Shown here piece by piece: positions 38,261-46,515 of a stretch of DNA of 52,035 nt; within the stretch, counting starts at the first letter, position 1; each line of letters opens with the position of its first letter. A program made the translations under genes and the position numbers. The DNA is from a virus. Location: positions 1 to 52,035 of IMG/VR virus record IMGVR_UViG_3300015371_000054; one strand, 5' to 3'. The notes beneath the pieces were generated by a model. It did not search any database. It was not told where the DNA came from and worked only from the letters and a program-made list of their open reading frames with translations.

Positions 38261-38605
38261 ATGTCAATCACCAATCGGAAGAAGGCCCTGAACGCGGAGA
38301 TCGCTCAGCTTCAGAACCGTCTCGAGCGTCTGGTCGACGAGGCCATCAAGCTCGACGAACTCGTCGAGCGCCTACCGGATCTGGACCAGTACCCGGAGGG
38401 TGCCGTCATCTACTGGGAGCACGTCTTCTCGACGTCGACCAGGGTGTACACGTACTGTGCCATCAAGTGCAGCGGTGCTTGGTACACCAGCGGACCCAAG
38501 GCGCCGGGACCGTACACCGGCGAGCACCTGGCCGTGTTCATCGCCGATGGGAACCCGGGCAACTGCTACTGGGAGATCGACAGCATGACGCGGGTCGAAC
38601 TCTGA
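38261..38605 (+). CDS. Hypothetical protein with coiled coil
   Basis: A 114-residue protein. The first ~45 residues are a coiled coil (LNAEIAQLQNRLERLVDEAIKLDELVERL). The rest is a small beta domain (YTYCAIKCSGAWYTSG). A GGGAGG ribosome site precedes the ATG. The function is unknown. Confidence 0.62.
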   Translation: MSITNRKKALNAEIAQLQNRLERLVDEAIKLDELVERLPDLDQYPEGAVIYWEHVFSTSTRVYTYCAIKCSGAWYTSGPKAPGPYTGEHLAVFIADGNPGNCYWEIDSMTRVEL

Positions 38606-38787
38606 TGCAGGGTCACTTCAGCCTGACCAACTTCACCATTCGGATCTGCGTCCCCTACGAGCAGGAGGACGAGGTCAACGCGATGGACGACAGCGCGGTC
38701 AGCGACATCATCGACGAGGTCGAGCACAAGCTCAAGACGCTCAACCTCGACCTGCCTGAAGGGTGGAAGGTGGAGGTGCAAGGCTGA
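38605..38787 (+). CDS. Small acidic hypothetical protein
   Basis: A 60-residue protein (FTIRICVPYEQEDEVNAMDDS, then IIDEVEHKLKTLNL) with a beta-alpha-beta look, in one-base overlap with the previous stop. The function is unknown. Confidence 0.58.
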   Translation: MQGHFSLTNFTIRICVPYEQEDEVNAMDDSAVSDIIDEVEHKLKTLNLDLPEGWKVEVQG

Positions 38788-39092
38788 TGGCGCGAAGCGA
38801 CTACGCGCACTGGAACGAAGACCAAGACGCCATGTGGTGGCTGGAGGAGGGCCGATTCGGGAGCGAAGGCCCTCCCTACTGCGACGTGTGCGGCATCAAC
38901 CACGTCGGGGATTGCCCCGACGACATCGACGACGAGGAGGAAGACGATGAGGAAGAGGACGATGATCCTGAGTGTACTTCTGGTGACTGCAAGCTCATGT
39001 TCCCACACAGACGGTCCCGACATCAGTCCGACGGTGACTACGAGGGTCCCGGCTACGACGGCATCGGTCCCTTCAACGACAGTGACGCCTGA
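38787..39092 (+). CDS. Acidic Cys-containing hypothetical protein
   Basis: A 101-residue protein with a CDVCGINHVGDCPDD segment (possible zinc site) and a very acidic stretch (DDEEEDDEEEDDD). The last 146 bases overlap the next gene in another frame, so part of its C-terminus may be shaped by that gene's signal sequence. Confidence 0.55.
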   Translation: MARSDYAHWNEDQDAMWWLEEGRFGSEGPPYCDVCGINHVGDCPDDIDDEEEDDEEEDDDPECTSGDCKLMFPHRRSRHQSDGDYEGPGYDGIGPFNDSDA

Positions 39093-39234
39093 GCTCGTGC
39101 CACCTGTGCTGTCAGCGCCGGACACCATCGTGATCACGTCGGATCCAGACATCGCCGACACAGAAGTCGACGAACTCTGTGTCGAGGGTAGCCCCGTCGA
39201 CGAGGATGGCGATCCGTGTGAGGTGGGCATATGA
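38947..39234 (+). CDS. Lipoprotein, nested start in upstream gene
   Basis: A 95-residue protein with the signal MRKRTMILSVLLVTASSC. SSC is an acceptable lipobox (Cys18). The mature part is Thr/Pro/Val-rich, like a wall-spanning stalk, then acidic with two Cys. The ATG lies 146 bases inside the preceding gene in a different frame, a layout like Rz/Rz1 spanin genes, though the outer gene here has no membrane helix. Confidence 0.6.
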   Translation: MRKRTMILSVLLVTASSCSHTDGPDISPTVTTRVPATTASVPSTTVTPELVPPVLSAPDTIVITSDPDIADTEVDELCVEGSPVDEDGDPCEVGI

Positions 39235-39497
39235 AGACGGAACGTAGACCAGCGGAGGTCATGTACCTCTTCTACGTCAACGAGCACCGTCTGGTTCTCG
39301 GACGTGCGGGGCCTCACAGCAGGATGAGGGAGGACGCCATCCGTACTTGGAACGCCGGCAAGCGACGCATGCGACAGGAGAACATCTACGGAGTGCCCAA
39401 GCTGGAGGTCGTGATGATCCAGACGGCATCGAAGGTTGGGTTCCTCGACTACTACGGGACGTTCAAGTCCCTGAGCCAGATCAAGTGGGGGTTGTGA
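39231..39497 (+). CDS. Hypothetical protein
   Basis: An 88-residue basic protein (VMYLFYVNEHRLVLGRAG, IRTWNAGKRRMRQ), in ATGA overlap on both sides, preceding the ligase. The function is unknown. Confidence 0.6.
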   Translation: MKTERRPAEVMYLFYVNEHRLVLGRAGPHSRMREDAIRTWNAGKRRMRQENIYGVPKLEVVMIQTASKVGFLDYYGTFKSLSQIKWGL

Positions 39498-40381
39498 TGA
39501 AACCAATGCTGAGCCAGTCACTCGAGATCGGCAAGCCCAAGGACGCCAACCAGTGGGCTAGGGTCCAAGAGGACTTCTACTACATGGAGCCGAAGCTCGA
39601 TGGTTGGCGGATCCTGTTGGACTTCACCGGCCCCACGTTCCACGCCTGGACTCGAAGCGGTAGGGACATCGCCGAGAGTCTTGCAGGCTGGGTGACCACC
39701 TTCGACCCCGACCCCTATGCGGGCCTGATGTTGGACGCAGAACTGGGCTACCCAACGTGTTGGTTCCAGATCGACTACAACATGACGGCACGGGTGCTAG
39801 GGTCAGGTCCAGACGTCGCCATCGCGAAGTGGGAAGCGCACATGGAGCGACGCATGAACCTTGCGGCGTTCGTCTTCGACGTTCCGACCTACATCGAGCT
39901 GACCCAGTCAGCCCGTAATCGGATGCTGGCGACCATCATCGGCAACAAGGACCCACTTGCCGAACCCATCTGCAGGGTGACCGAGCTCGGGCCGTGGAAC
40001 GAGACAAAGTACGAAGAGCTCGTCGACCGCGGAGCCGAAGGTGTCATGCTCAAGAACGCCCAAGCGTGGTACCATTACGATGCTCGACCCACACAGACGT
40101 GGTACAAGGTCAAGAAGTACGAGACCGAAGATGCGGTCATCGTCAACTTCGAACCAGGTCAAGGGAAGTACGAAGGCCAGATCGGCAACGTCGTCTTCCA
40201 ACTCGAGGACGGACGGGTAGGCAAGTGCAGCGGGATGGACGATGCGACCCGTCGGGACATGAGCGACAACCGCGACGACTGGTTGGGCAGATGGATCGAG
40301 GTCCGCTTCTACGGAGGCGTCGGCCGTGACAAGCAGGGCATGCGACACCCGCAGTTCAAGAGGGTGCGAGACGACAAGTGA
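39497..40381 (+). CDS. ATP-dependent DNA ligase
   Basis: A 294-residue protein. MEPKLDGWR is motif I with the adenylated lysine (K33); LMLDAELGY, EGVMLKNA and TWYKVKKYETEDAVI are motifs III, IV and V. A C-terminal OB-fold follows (IEVRFYGGVGRD). The size matches small phage ligases that seal nicks in replication and recombination. It is coupled to both neighbours. Confidence 0.9.
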   Translation: MKPMLSQSLEIGKPKDANQWARVQEDFYYMEPKLDGWRILLDFTGPTFHAWTRSGRDIAESLAGWVTTFDPDPYAGLMLDAELGYPTCWFQIDYNMTARVLGSGPDVAIAKWEAHMERRMNLAAFVFDVPTYIELTQSARNRMLATIIGNKDPLAEPICRVTELGPWNETKYEELVDRGAEGVMLKNAQAWYHYDARPTQTWYKVKKYETEDAVIVNFEPGQGKYEGQIGNVVFQLEDGRVGKCSGMDDATRRDMSDNRDDWLGRWIEVRFYGGVGRDKQGMRHPQFKRVRDDK

Positions 40382-40551
40382 TCGGGTTCACGGTAGAGAT
40401 CGACACCAGCTGGTCCGGTGCTCCCTGGTACACCGTCAAGCTTGGCCCTCACGCAGTCTGGAGCGGTTTCGCTTCCAGCGAGGAGTCAGCTCTAGAGCAC
40501 GTAGCCAGTGCACTCAACCAACTCTGTAACCCTCCCGAAGAGGATTACTAG
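40378..40551 (+). CDS. Small hypothetical protein
   Basis: A 57-residue protein with GTG start overlapping the ligase stop. VEIDTSWSGAPWYTVKL and ASSEESALEHVASALNQL give a beta-alpha pattern. The function is unknown. Confidence 0.58.
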   Translation: MIGFTVEIDTSWSGAPWYTVKLGPHAVWSGFASSEESALEHVASALNQLCNPPEEDY

Positions 40552-40568
40552 TCATCTGATTTGACGTC

Positions 40569-40603
40569 TTGAGCTCGACATGTACTTCATATTATAATAA
40601 GTA
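40569..40603 (+). promoter_or_regulatory. Phage-type promoter
   Basis: TTGAGC at 40569-40574 and TATAAT at 40593-40598 are 18 bases apart; the box reads on as TATAATAAGTACA. It lies in the 75-bp gap before 40627 and probably drives the next unit, including the SNF2 helicase. Confidence 0.7.
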
Positions 40604-40626
40604 CACAAAGCGATAAGCGAGGCCGC

Positions 40627-40845
40627 ATGGAACCCGTGCTCACGTTCGAGGGCACACGAACCGAACTGACGTACCTCAAGGACATCCTGTCGATGTGGAT
40701 CGCGGGGTGCGAGGGGGAACTCCGGAACGTCTCCTCAGAAGTTCCGGACGAAGAGGTGCATTGGGCAGCATCTGGCATGCGCGAGATGATGACCAGCGCC
40801 ATGGAGATGCAAGTGCGACTGGAGGTGACACTCGCGAATGTCTGA
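40627..40845 (+). CDS. Small helical hypothetical protein
   Basis: A 72-residue acidic protein, mostly helical (LTYLKDILSMWIAGCEGEL, MTSAMEMQVRLEVTL). GAGG precedes the ATG. It is the first gene after the promoter at 40593. The function is unknown. Confidence 0.6.
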   Translation: MEPVLTFEGTRTELTYLKDILSMWIAGCEGELRNVSSEVPDEEVHWAASGMREMMTSAMEMQVRLEVTLANV

Positions 40846-41242
40846 CATCCCGGCGATGTTCCAGCACTGCTGTGATGTGTACGGCAAGATGTTGGAACAC
40901 GCTACCCGCGACCCGGAGACCGGTCACCAGCTGTACGAGGGTGCCTTGACCAAGCTGGTGACTGGCGAGATGGGTCTGTCGATGCCCTACTACAGCACGA
41001 CGACTCGGTTCCTGCGAGAGATGGACTGCATCAGGCAGCTTCGTCGGGGCGGAGGGGGGACGCCGTCAAGGTGGCTCCTGATCCAGACTCCCACAGAGGA
41101 GTTGTTCCGCTTCGCCATGTCCAAGATCAACGTTCAGGGAGGCTCCAACGAGGGCGCCCAAGCGTTGCGGGACATGAACGTGCGTCTGTCGGAACTCGAG
41201 CAGAGGATCGACGTGGTCGAAGCGACGCTGGAGGCGGGATGA
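40838..41242 (+). CDS. Putative winged-helix DNA-binding protein
   Basis: A 134-residue protein. MPYYSTTTRFLREMDCIRQLRRGGGGTPSRW has the order helix, recognition helix, then a Gly-rich wing and strand, typical of winged-helix proteins and like actinophage proteins I know with 'LxxMDCIRQxRRGG'. The C-terminal ~40 residues form a coiled coil (LSELEQRIDVVEATLEAG), probably for dimerisation. Confidence 0.6.
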   Translation: MSDIPAMFQHCCDVYGKMLEHATRDPETGHQLYEGALTKLVTGEMGLSMPYYSTTTRFLREMDCIRQLRRGGGGTPSRWLLIQTPTEELFRFAMSKINVQGGSNEGAQALRDMNVRLSELEQRIDVVEATLEAG

Positions 41243-41460
41243 GCGACAGCAACGGAGTCGACTTCCCCTTCCAGCCCACGCAGGTGGACATCAAGGTGAT
41301 CGGCCCGACCCCAGATGGCGGCTTCGTCATGGTGTGCCAGACCGCGTACGGCACCAACGCGTACTTCCTGACGCCTAGCGACTGGGAGAACTTCAAGGCG
41401 GCTGGCGACCAGATCGCTGGGAAGCGTCACATCCTCATCGCACGGGAGGTGCCTACATGA
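41239..41460 (+). CDS. Hypothetical protein
   Basis: A 73-residue protein (IKVIGPTPDGGFVMVCQTAYG, LTPSDWENFKAAG), probably a small beta fold; ATGA overlap with both neighbours. The function is unknown. Confidence 0.6.
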   Translation: MSDSNGVDFPFQPTQVDIKVIGPTPDGGFVMVCQTAYGTNAYFLTPSDWENFKAAGDQIAGKRHILIAREVPT

Positions 41461-41792
41461 GCGACACGACACTCGAGGAGGCCAAGCGCTGCCCTCGGTG
41501 CAAGCAGCCAGGGGTGCAAGCGCGGGCCATACCGGCAGAGGATCGTGATGGCATCGTGTACGTGTACACGTGTCTCAACGAACGGTGCCCAAGGTGGGAC
41601 GTGTTCGACGGGCATGGCATGACCTGGCTGGTCCAGATCCGCAACGACGGAACGATCCCCAACAGGGAGGTCGACAAGCCCGGCAAGGAGTTCCCGGCGA
41701 TGAGCCCCTCAATGCTCGCGACGGGACAACGGCTCGTGGAGGACGCCGTCCAACAAGACCTCCGAATCCAACAGGAAAGAGAGACCGGATGA
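41457..41792 (+). CDS. Zinc-ribbon hypothetical protein
   Basis: A 111-residue protein with CPRCKQPG and YTCLNERCPRW, a clear two-knuckle zinc ribbon. A helical C-terminus follows. The function is unknown, but such ribbons often bind nucleic acid or protein partners. Confidence 0.65.
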   Translation: MSDTTLEEAKRCPRCKQPGVQARAIPAEDRDGIVYVYTCLNERCPRWDVFDGHGMTWLVQIRNDGTIPNREVDKPGKEFPAMSPSMLATGQRLVEDAVQQDLRIQQERETG

Positions 41793-42394
41793 AGCGGGCC
41801 CCAACCGTAGCGGCGGCATTGGCGGGACTGGCGGCGGCTTCGGCCGTGGCGTTGATCTCGTCCGGTGCTTCCGCCCAAGCTTGCGGAGGGAACAACACCT
41901 CCGTGAACGCCCCAATCACGTGCAACGCATCCAAAGCCGGCATCGACGGCAGCGTGAGCGTGACCGCAGACGGACACATCACCGTGACCTTCAGTTCCCA
42001 AATCCCGTCGAAGCCGGGAGACTGGGTGCAGGTCATCGCGCACTCGGGACTGAGCGGTGGAGGCGGCCCCGAGCACGCTGTCGCTGATCCCGTCGCACCA
42101 GGGTCCACCACCAAGACGGTGACGCTGCTGGCCTCCGAGTGTGGCGGCCAGGTCGACGTGAAGTACGTGCGAGGCGGAACGCCGACCACGGACCACATCA
42201 GCGACGTGTGGCGCATCATGGGTCCGGTGATCTACCTCCCCAACTGCAACACGGAGGAGACGACAACCACCAATGGCACAACGACCTCGACCCAAGCCAC
42301 GACCCCGTCCACGTCCACGCCCGGGCTACTGACGAGCACGACGACGAGCACAACGACTCCGGGCCCTTCAGGGACCCTTCCCGGGACGCTGTGA
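41789..42394 (+). CDS. Secreted protein with Thr/Ser/Pro-rich tail
   Basis: A 201-residue protein. The N-terminus MKRAPTVAAALAGLAAASAV...SSGASAQA is a type I signal with an ASA cleavage site. The mature domain (about 30-150) has four Cys and an Ig-like beta pattern (GHITVTFSSQIPSKPGDWVQV). The last ~50 residues are a Thr/Ser/Pro stalk, typical of wall-spanning or glycosylated regions. It lies directly before the helicase gene. Confidence 0.7.
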   Translation: MKRAPTVAAALAGLAAASAVALISSGASAQACGGNNTSVNAPITCNASKAGIDGSVSVTADGHITVTFSSQIPSKPGDWVQVIAHSGLSGGGGPEHAVADPVAPGSTTKTVTLLASECGGQVDVKYVRGGTPTTDHISDVWRIMGPVIYLPNCNTEETTTTNGTTTSTQATTPSTSTPGLLTSTTTSTTTPGPSGTLPGTL

Positions 42395-42395
42395 C

Positions 42396-43823
42396 ATGAC
42401 CGGTCTTGCCGATCTCTGGCCGTTCCAACTGCACGCCGTGGAGAAGGGACGGAACTCCCTCTTCTTCCTGTGCTGCGACGACATGGGGTCTGGCAAGACC
42501 TACATCGGGTGCGGGATGGATCTCGTGCGACGTGAACAATCGCCCGGTCTGTCCCGCACCCTCGTGCTCGCCCCCATCTCAACACACCAAGGTTCCGACA
42601 GCTCGTGGAAGGAAACGTACGAGCGTGTCACCGGTCTGCCTGCATTTGTGATAGACCCGAAATCGAGGGCGTGGAGCTGGAGGCAGTTCGAGGAGTACAC
42701 TGAACCGTGCGCCTTCATCATGCACTACGAAGCGGTCCGCTTGATGCCGGAGCTCCACCGCTTCACCTGGCTGCACGTCATTCTGGATGAGTGCCACCGG
42801 ATTCAGAACCGGAAGGCCATTCAGACGCAACAGGTCAAGAAGTTGAAGACCGCCTACAAGCTGGGTCTGTCAGGGACCCCAGCCACCACCAACCCTGACA
42901 AGTTCTGGTCCGTGCTCAACTGGCTGGATCGGAAAGAGTGGAGTTCGTACTGGAAGTTCAGGGCACTCTACATTGTGGATGAGCCCGTCTACGGTGCGGA
43001 CGGAGAGATCGCTGGCGGAGGTCAAGCGCGGCAGATCATCGGTGTGCAGAACGTGGAACAGCTCCACCGCCGGATCGAGCCGTATTACATTCGCCGAACG
43101 AAGAAGCAGGTCTTGCCTGACCTACCGGACAAGCTGCCGACCTCGAAGAGGTTCGTAGAGCTAGGGCCGGAACAGAGGGCTGCGTACAAGTCAATGAAGC
43201 AGGACATGATCGCCTGGGTCAAGCGTATGCAGGCGGAGACCGGTAGTGACGAGATGACTCCGATCATGGCGCAGAATGCGGCCGTCAAGGCGTTGCGTCT
43301 TGTCCAGTTCGCCGACGCGTACGCCGTGTGGGATGAGGAGACCGGGAAGGTCAAGCTGAGCGAACCAAGCTCCAAGCTGGACGAGGTCATGATGATCCTG
43401 AAAGAGAACCCCGACCAACAGTTCGCCATCTGGTCAGCCTTCCGGCAGATGATCGACCTCGTCGAGGTACGGTTGAAGAAAGCAGGGATCGGGTACTCCA
43501 TTGTCACTGGTGCGATCCCTTCAGCCGAACGTGGTGCACAGATCCAGGCCTTCCAAGAGGGACGCAACCGGATCTTCATCGGCACCATCGCAGCGGGCGG
43601 AGTCGGCATCACGCTCACGGCAACCAATATGCCGATCTTCATCGACCGAGATCGTTCGCCAGCTCTGAACCGTCAGGCAGAGGATCGCCATCACAGGGCG
43701 GGGCAGAAGCGCGAAGTGCAACCCATCGACATCATGGCACGTGGCACCATCGACCAGACCAGGCTGGAGCAGATGGAAGCGAAGTGGTCCTGGATCCTCA
43801 CACTGTTGGGAGACAACCTATGA
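42396..43823 (+). CDS. SNF2-type helicase / translocase
   Basis: A 475-residue superfamily 2 ATPase. Visible motifs: DDMGSGKT (I, K34), LDECHRI (II), GLSGTPA (III), GTIAAGGVGITLT (V) and AEDRHHRAGQ (VI), in the usual two RecA-like domains. These enzymes move along duplex DNA; phage members often aid replication start or recombination. It heads toward the nuclease and recombinase genes downstream. Confidence 0.9.
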   Translation: MTGLADLWPFQLHAVEKGRNSLFFLCCDDMGSGKTYIGCGMDLVRREQSPGLSRTLVLAPISTHQGSDSSWKETYERVTGLPAFVIDPKSRAWSWRQFEEYTEPCAFIMHYEAVRLMPELHRFTWLHVILDECHRIQNRKAIQTQQVKKLKTAYKLGLSGTPATTNPDKFWSVLNWLDRKEWSSYWKFRALYIVDEPVYGADGEIAGGGQARQIIGVQNVEQLHRRIEPYYIRRTKKQVLPDLPDKLPTSKRFVELGPEQRAAYKSMKQDMIAWVKRMQAETGSDEMTPIMAQNAAVKALRLVQFADAYAVWDEETGKVKLSEPSSKLDEVMMILKENPDQQFAIWSAFRQMIDLVEVRLKKAGIGYSIVTGAIPSAERGAQIQAFQEGRNRIFIGTIAAGGVGITLTATNMPIFIDRDRSPALNRQAEDRHHRAGQKREVQPIDIMARGTIDQTRLEQMEAKWSWILTLLGDNL

Positions 43824-44134
43824 ACGGTCAATCACCCCCCGACTCGACGAGCGTCGGGGGTAGCGACAATGGCGAGCGTGGTGACTCGTCGCTGGCGCCG
43901 GCTTCCCCCGGGACTCCTCCCGGTCCTGGGGGTAAGCTGTCACAAGAGGAGGCACTGGAGCGGCTCGAACGGTACTGGGAAGGTCTCCATTGCATCCTGT
44001 GGTTCGACTGGGACCTGGGCCGGCCTGACTGCAAGCAGCGGGCACGCGAAGGTGCCCTGAAGTTCCTCATTGGCATGGACCTGGTAGAGAGCGAGTCATC
44101 TGAGATGACGACTAGCTTTGGTCATGTAGGATAA
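43820..44134 (+). CDS. Hypothetical protein
   Basis: A 104-residue protein starting in ATGA overlap with the helicase. The first ~45 residues are Gly/Ser/Pro-rich and probably disordered. The rest is helical (LERLERYWEGLHCILWFDWDLG). The function is unknown. Confidence 0.58.
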   Translation: MNGQSPPDSTSVGGSDNGERGDSSLAPASPGTPPGPGGKLSQEEALERLERYWEGLHCILWFDWDLGRPDCKQRAREGALKFLIGMDLVESESSEMTTSFGHVG

Positions 44135-44136
44135 GG

Positions 44137-44150
44137 TATAATAAGGTATC
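44137..44150 (+). promoter_or_regulatory. Replication-operon promoter (leaderless)
   Basis: TATAAT at 44137-44142 continues as TATAATAAGGTAT. The GTG start of the next gene is at 44151, only eight bases later, and no ribosome site fits. The mRNA should begin at or near the start codon. It would drive the operon that runs through the circle junction to WhiB. No good -35 is visible. Confidence 0.6.
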
Positions 44151-45224
44151 GTGATAACGCAAGACGGGTTGCCAGCGATCCATACGTCGGACCGGATGTC
44201 CTTCAAGGGGTGCCGAGACCGGTGGGACTGGATGTCAGATCTCCGCCAGGGGTACAAGCCGATCCAGACACCCAAGCCGCTGTACTTCGGTACGGCAGTG
44301 CATGCGGGACTGGAGACGTACTACCACCCGGTAACGTGGGGCTGGTTGCAAGATGATCGGCGTCCTCTTGTGCACGCAGCATCGCTTCAGGCGTTCCTTG
44401 ATTCTTTGGCGGATACCAAGAAGCGGTACCTGAAGATGACCGGACGTGAGGCTCTGGACCCAGATCAGAAGGAAGAGTACGAAGCAGAGCGTGAGCTCGG
44501 CAAGGGGATGCTTCGGAACTACTTCGAGTGGGCTCCGACAGTAGACCACTTCACACCGATCGCTGTCGAAGTCAAGTTCAGAGTGCCGATCATGCATGAG
44601 GGTGTGCAGATCGCGTGGTACCAAGGCCGAGTAGACCTCCTCGTCCAAGATGATGCGGGGTTCTACTGGATCTTCGACCACAAGACAACCAGCCGTTGGC
44701 AGGACACGTCAGAGTTCCTTGAGCTGGACGAACAGATGGGATCGTACATCTGGGCGCTACGTTCGGAACTGAAGCTGAACATCATCGGTGCTACGTACAA
44801 TGAGTTGTACAAGGCCTTCCCTGAGCCGCCGAAAGAGAATCTGACGTGCAGACAGGGTCGCTGGTTCAGTGTCAACAAGCAGCAGGCCACGTCGTACGAA
44901 GTGTACAAGGCGACCGTGATGGAGCAGGACCCCAAGGCATACGCTGAGGGCCTGTACAACGACTTCCTCCAGTACCTGAAGGCTGAAGGGCCGAAGTACT
45001 TCAAGCGTACGACAGTCCATCGCTCGGTGTCGGAGATGAGAGATCAGGGCAACCGCATCGTCCTAGAGACACTGGACATGCTAGGGAACCCACGCATCTA
45101 CCCGAACCCGACAAGGTTCCGGTGCGACCACTGTCCAATGCGTGGACCGTGCCTTCTGCGTCGCTCGGGTGGAGATGAGCAGTGGATGTTGGATGAGTAC
45201 TTCGTAAGGGAGCACCGGACATGA
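44151..45224 (+). CDS. Cas4/RecB-like nuclease (PD-(D/E)XK, likely Fe-S)
   Basis: A 357-residue protein. YFGTAVHAGLE (H51) opens the fold; QGRVDLLVQ and FDHKTT give the Asp and the D-x-K of the catalytic core. One Cys near the start (C21) and three near the end (C325, C328, C334) match the Fe-S layout of AddB/Cas4 nucleases. It probably resects DNA ends for the recombinase encoded next. GTG start. Confidence 0.87.
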   Translation: MITQDGLPAIHTSDRMSFKGCRDRWDWMSDLRQGYKPIQTPKPLYFGTAVHAGLETYYHPVTWGWLQDDRRPLVHAASLQAFLDSLADTKKRYLKMTGREALDPDQKEEYEAERELGKGMLRNYFEWAPTVDHFTPIAVEVKFRVPIMHEGVQIAWYQGRVDLLVQDDAGFYWIFDHKTTSRWQDTSEFLELDEQMGSYIWALRSELKLNIIGATYNELYKAFPEPPKENLTCRQGRWFSVNKQQATSYEVYKATVMEQDPKAYAEGLYNDFLQYLKAEGPKYFKRTTVHRSVSEMRDQGNRIVLETLDMLGNPRIYPNPTRFRCDHCPMRGPCLLRRSGGDEQWMLDEYFVREHRT

Positions 45225-46000
45225 CATCGTTGACCGACCTAGCAACCGACATGCCACCTGAGGTGCTGACCGCAGAGACCCTAGGAGGACTCGAAGTGGT
45301 GACCGTCCAAGCGGCGGTGCAGTACGTCAACATGCTTCTGTACGGCGAGCCAGGTGTCGGTAAGACCGTACTGGCAGCAAGCGCAGCAGCCGTACCAGAG
45401 ATGAGTCCGGTACTGTTCCTTGACATCGAAGGCGGAACGCTGTCAGCCGCCAAGATGGGGTTCGACTGCAGAGTCGTCCGCATCAAGAAGTGGGCAGACA
45501 TGCAGAAGGCCTACGAGGCACTGCTTCGTGGGACCAAGTACAAGACAGTCATCCTGGACTCGTTGACCGAGATCCAGAAGTTCTCGATGGCCGAGATCAT
45601 GCGTCAGGTCGTCGAGGAAGATGGCGACCGCGATCCAGAAGTCCCCTCCGTCCGAGAGTGGGGCAAGAACGGAGAGCAGACTCGTCGGTGTGTCCGTGGG
45701 TTCCGTGACCTGCCGATGAACGTCATCTTCACGTGCCTGTCAGACTCTGACAGGGACAAGAGCGGTAACGTCGTCAAGACGCGACCGTCATTGACCGGTA
45801 AGCTCAAGCAGGAAGTCGCAGGGCACGTCGACATCGTCTCCTACATGTACAAGAAGACGGTACAGAACGACACCCAGCGGCTGTTGTTGACCAGCGGTAC
45901 AGACAAGTACGTAGCGAAGGACCGCACCAACAGCTTGCCGGCAATCCTGCAGAACCCGACCATGCAGGACATCTTCGCTGCGGTTCACACCAACAACTGA
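45221..46000 (+). CDS. Sak4-like RecA-type recombination ATPase
   Basis: A 259-residue protein. GEPGVGKT at 42-49 is Walker A, VLFLDIEGG and TVILDSLTEI follow as RecA-core motifs. Size and position after a Cas4-like nuclease and before a DUF669 protein match Sak4-type phage single-strand annealing/recombination proteins. It overlaps the nuclease gene (ATGA). Confidence 0.85.
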   Translation: MTSLTDLATDMPPEVLTAETLGGLEVVTVQAAVQYVNMLLYGEPGVGKTVLAASAAAVPEMSPVLFLDIEGGTLSAAKMGFDCRVVRIKKWADMQKAYEALLRGTKYKTVILDSLTEIQKFSMAEIMRQVVEEDGDRDPEVPSVREWGKNGEQTRRCVRGFRDLPMNVIFTCLSDSDRDKSGNVVKTRPSLTGKLKQEVAGHVDIVSYMYKKTVQNDTQRLLLTSGTDKYVAKDRTNSLPAILQNPTMQDIFAAVHTNN

Positions 46001-46017
46001 CAACTGGAGTTGACATC

Positions 46018-46515
46018 ATGGGATTCCGAGTGAACATGGACGACGTCGGAAGCGGCTTCGAGCCGCTTCCGAACGGCACCTACATCGTCGAGATCGTCGG
46101 CGGTGAGGCACGGGAGGCTGGCGATTCCGCCAAGAACCCCGGCGCCTGGTACGGTGCCCTGGAGATGGACGTCAAGAGCCCGGCCGACTTCGAAGGCCGG
46201 AAGCTCTTCACGAACTTCAACATCGTCCCCACGAGCCTGTTCACGCTCAAGCAGCTGGCCGTCGCGTCGGGCATCGACACCGACGCGATCAGTGACTCGC
46301 TGGGGGATGACTTCCCGGACGAGCCGGACCTGCTGCCCCACCAGACCGAGGCCGCCAAGGCGTTCGTCGAGGCCGTCATCGAGGCCGTGCAGGGCTCGAT
46401 GGTGAAGGTGCTGAACAAGCAGAAGCCGTACGATGGCGAGATGCGGAACAACGTCAAGAAGATCATGGCCGTCAGCGACGAGGACGCCGAGTCCCTGTCG
46501 CTCCTGCCGGACTGA
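46018..46515 (+). CDS. DUF669-like single-stranded DNA-binding protein
   Basis: A 165-residue acidic protein. GSGFEPLPNGTYIVEIVGGEAR and GALEMDVKSPADFEGRKLFTNF, then LKQLAVASGID, follow the DUF669 pattern seen next to Sak4-type genes. It likely covers ssDNA in place of an SSB. GC content is higher than its neighbours. A CTGGAG ribosome site precedes the ATG. Confidence 0.8.
   Translation: MGFRVNMDDVGSGFEPLPNGTYIVEIVGGEAREAGDSAKNPGAWYGALEMDVKSPADFEGRKLFTNFNIVPTSLFTLKQLAVASGIDTDAISDSLGDDFPDEPDLLPHQTEAAKAFVEAVIEAVQGSMVKVLNKQKPYDGEMRNNVKKIMAVSDEDAESLSLLPD

Noticed and set aside
38787-39234. Rz/Rz1 spanin pair
   Set aside because: The outer gene has no membrane helix and is very acidic, and the genes lie far from the lysis cluster.
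44151-45224. CRISPR-associated Cas4
   Set aside because: The fold and Cys layout match Cas4, but no CRISPR repeats or other cas genes are present. A phage recombination nuclease is the better call.
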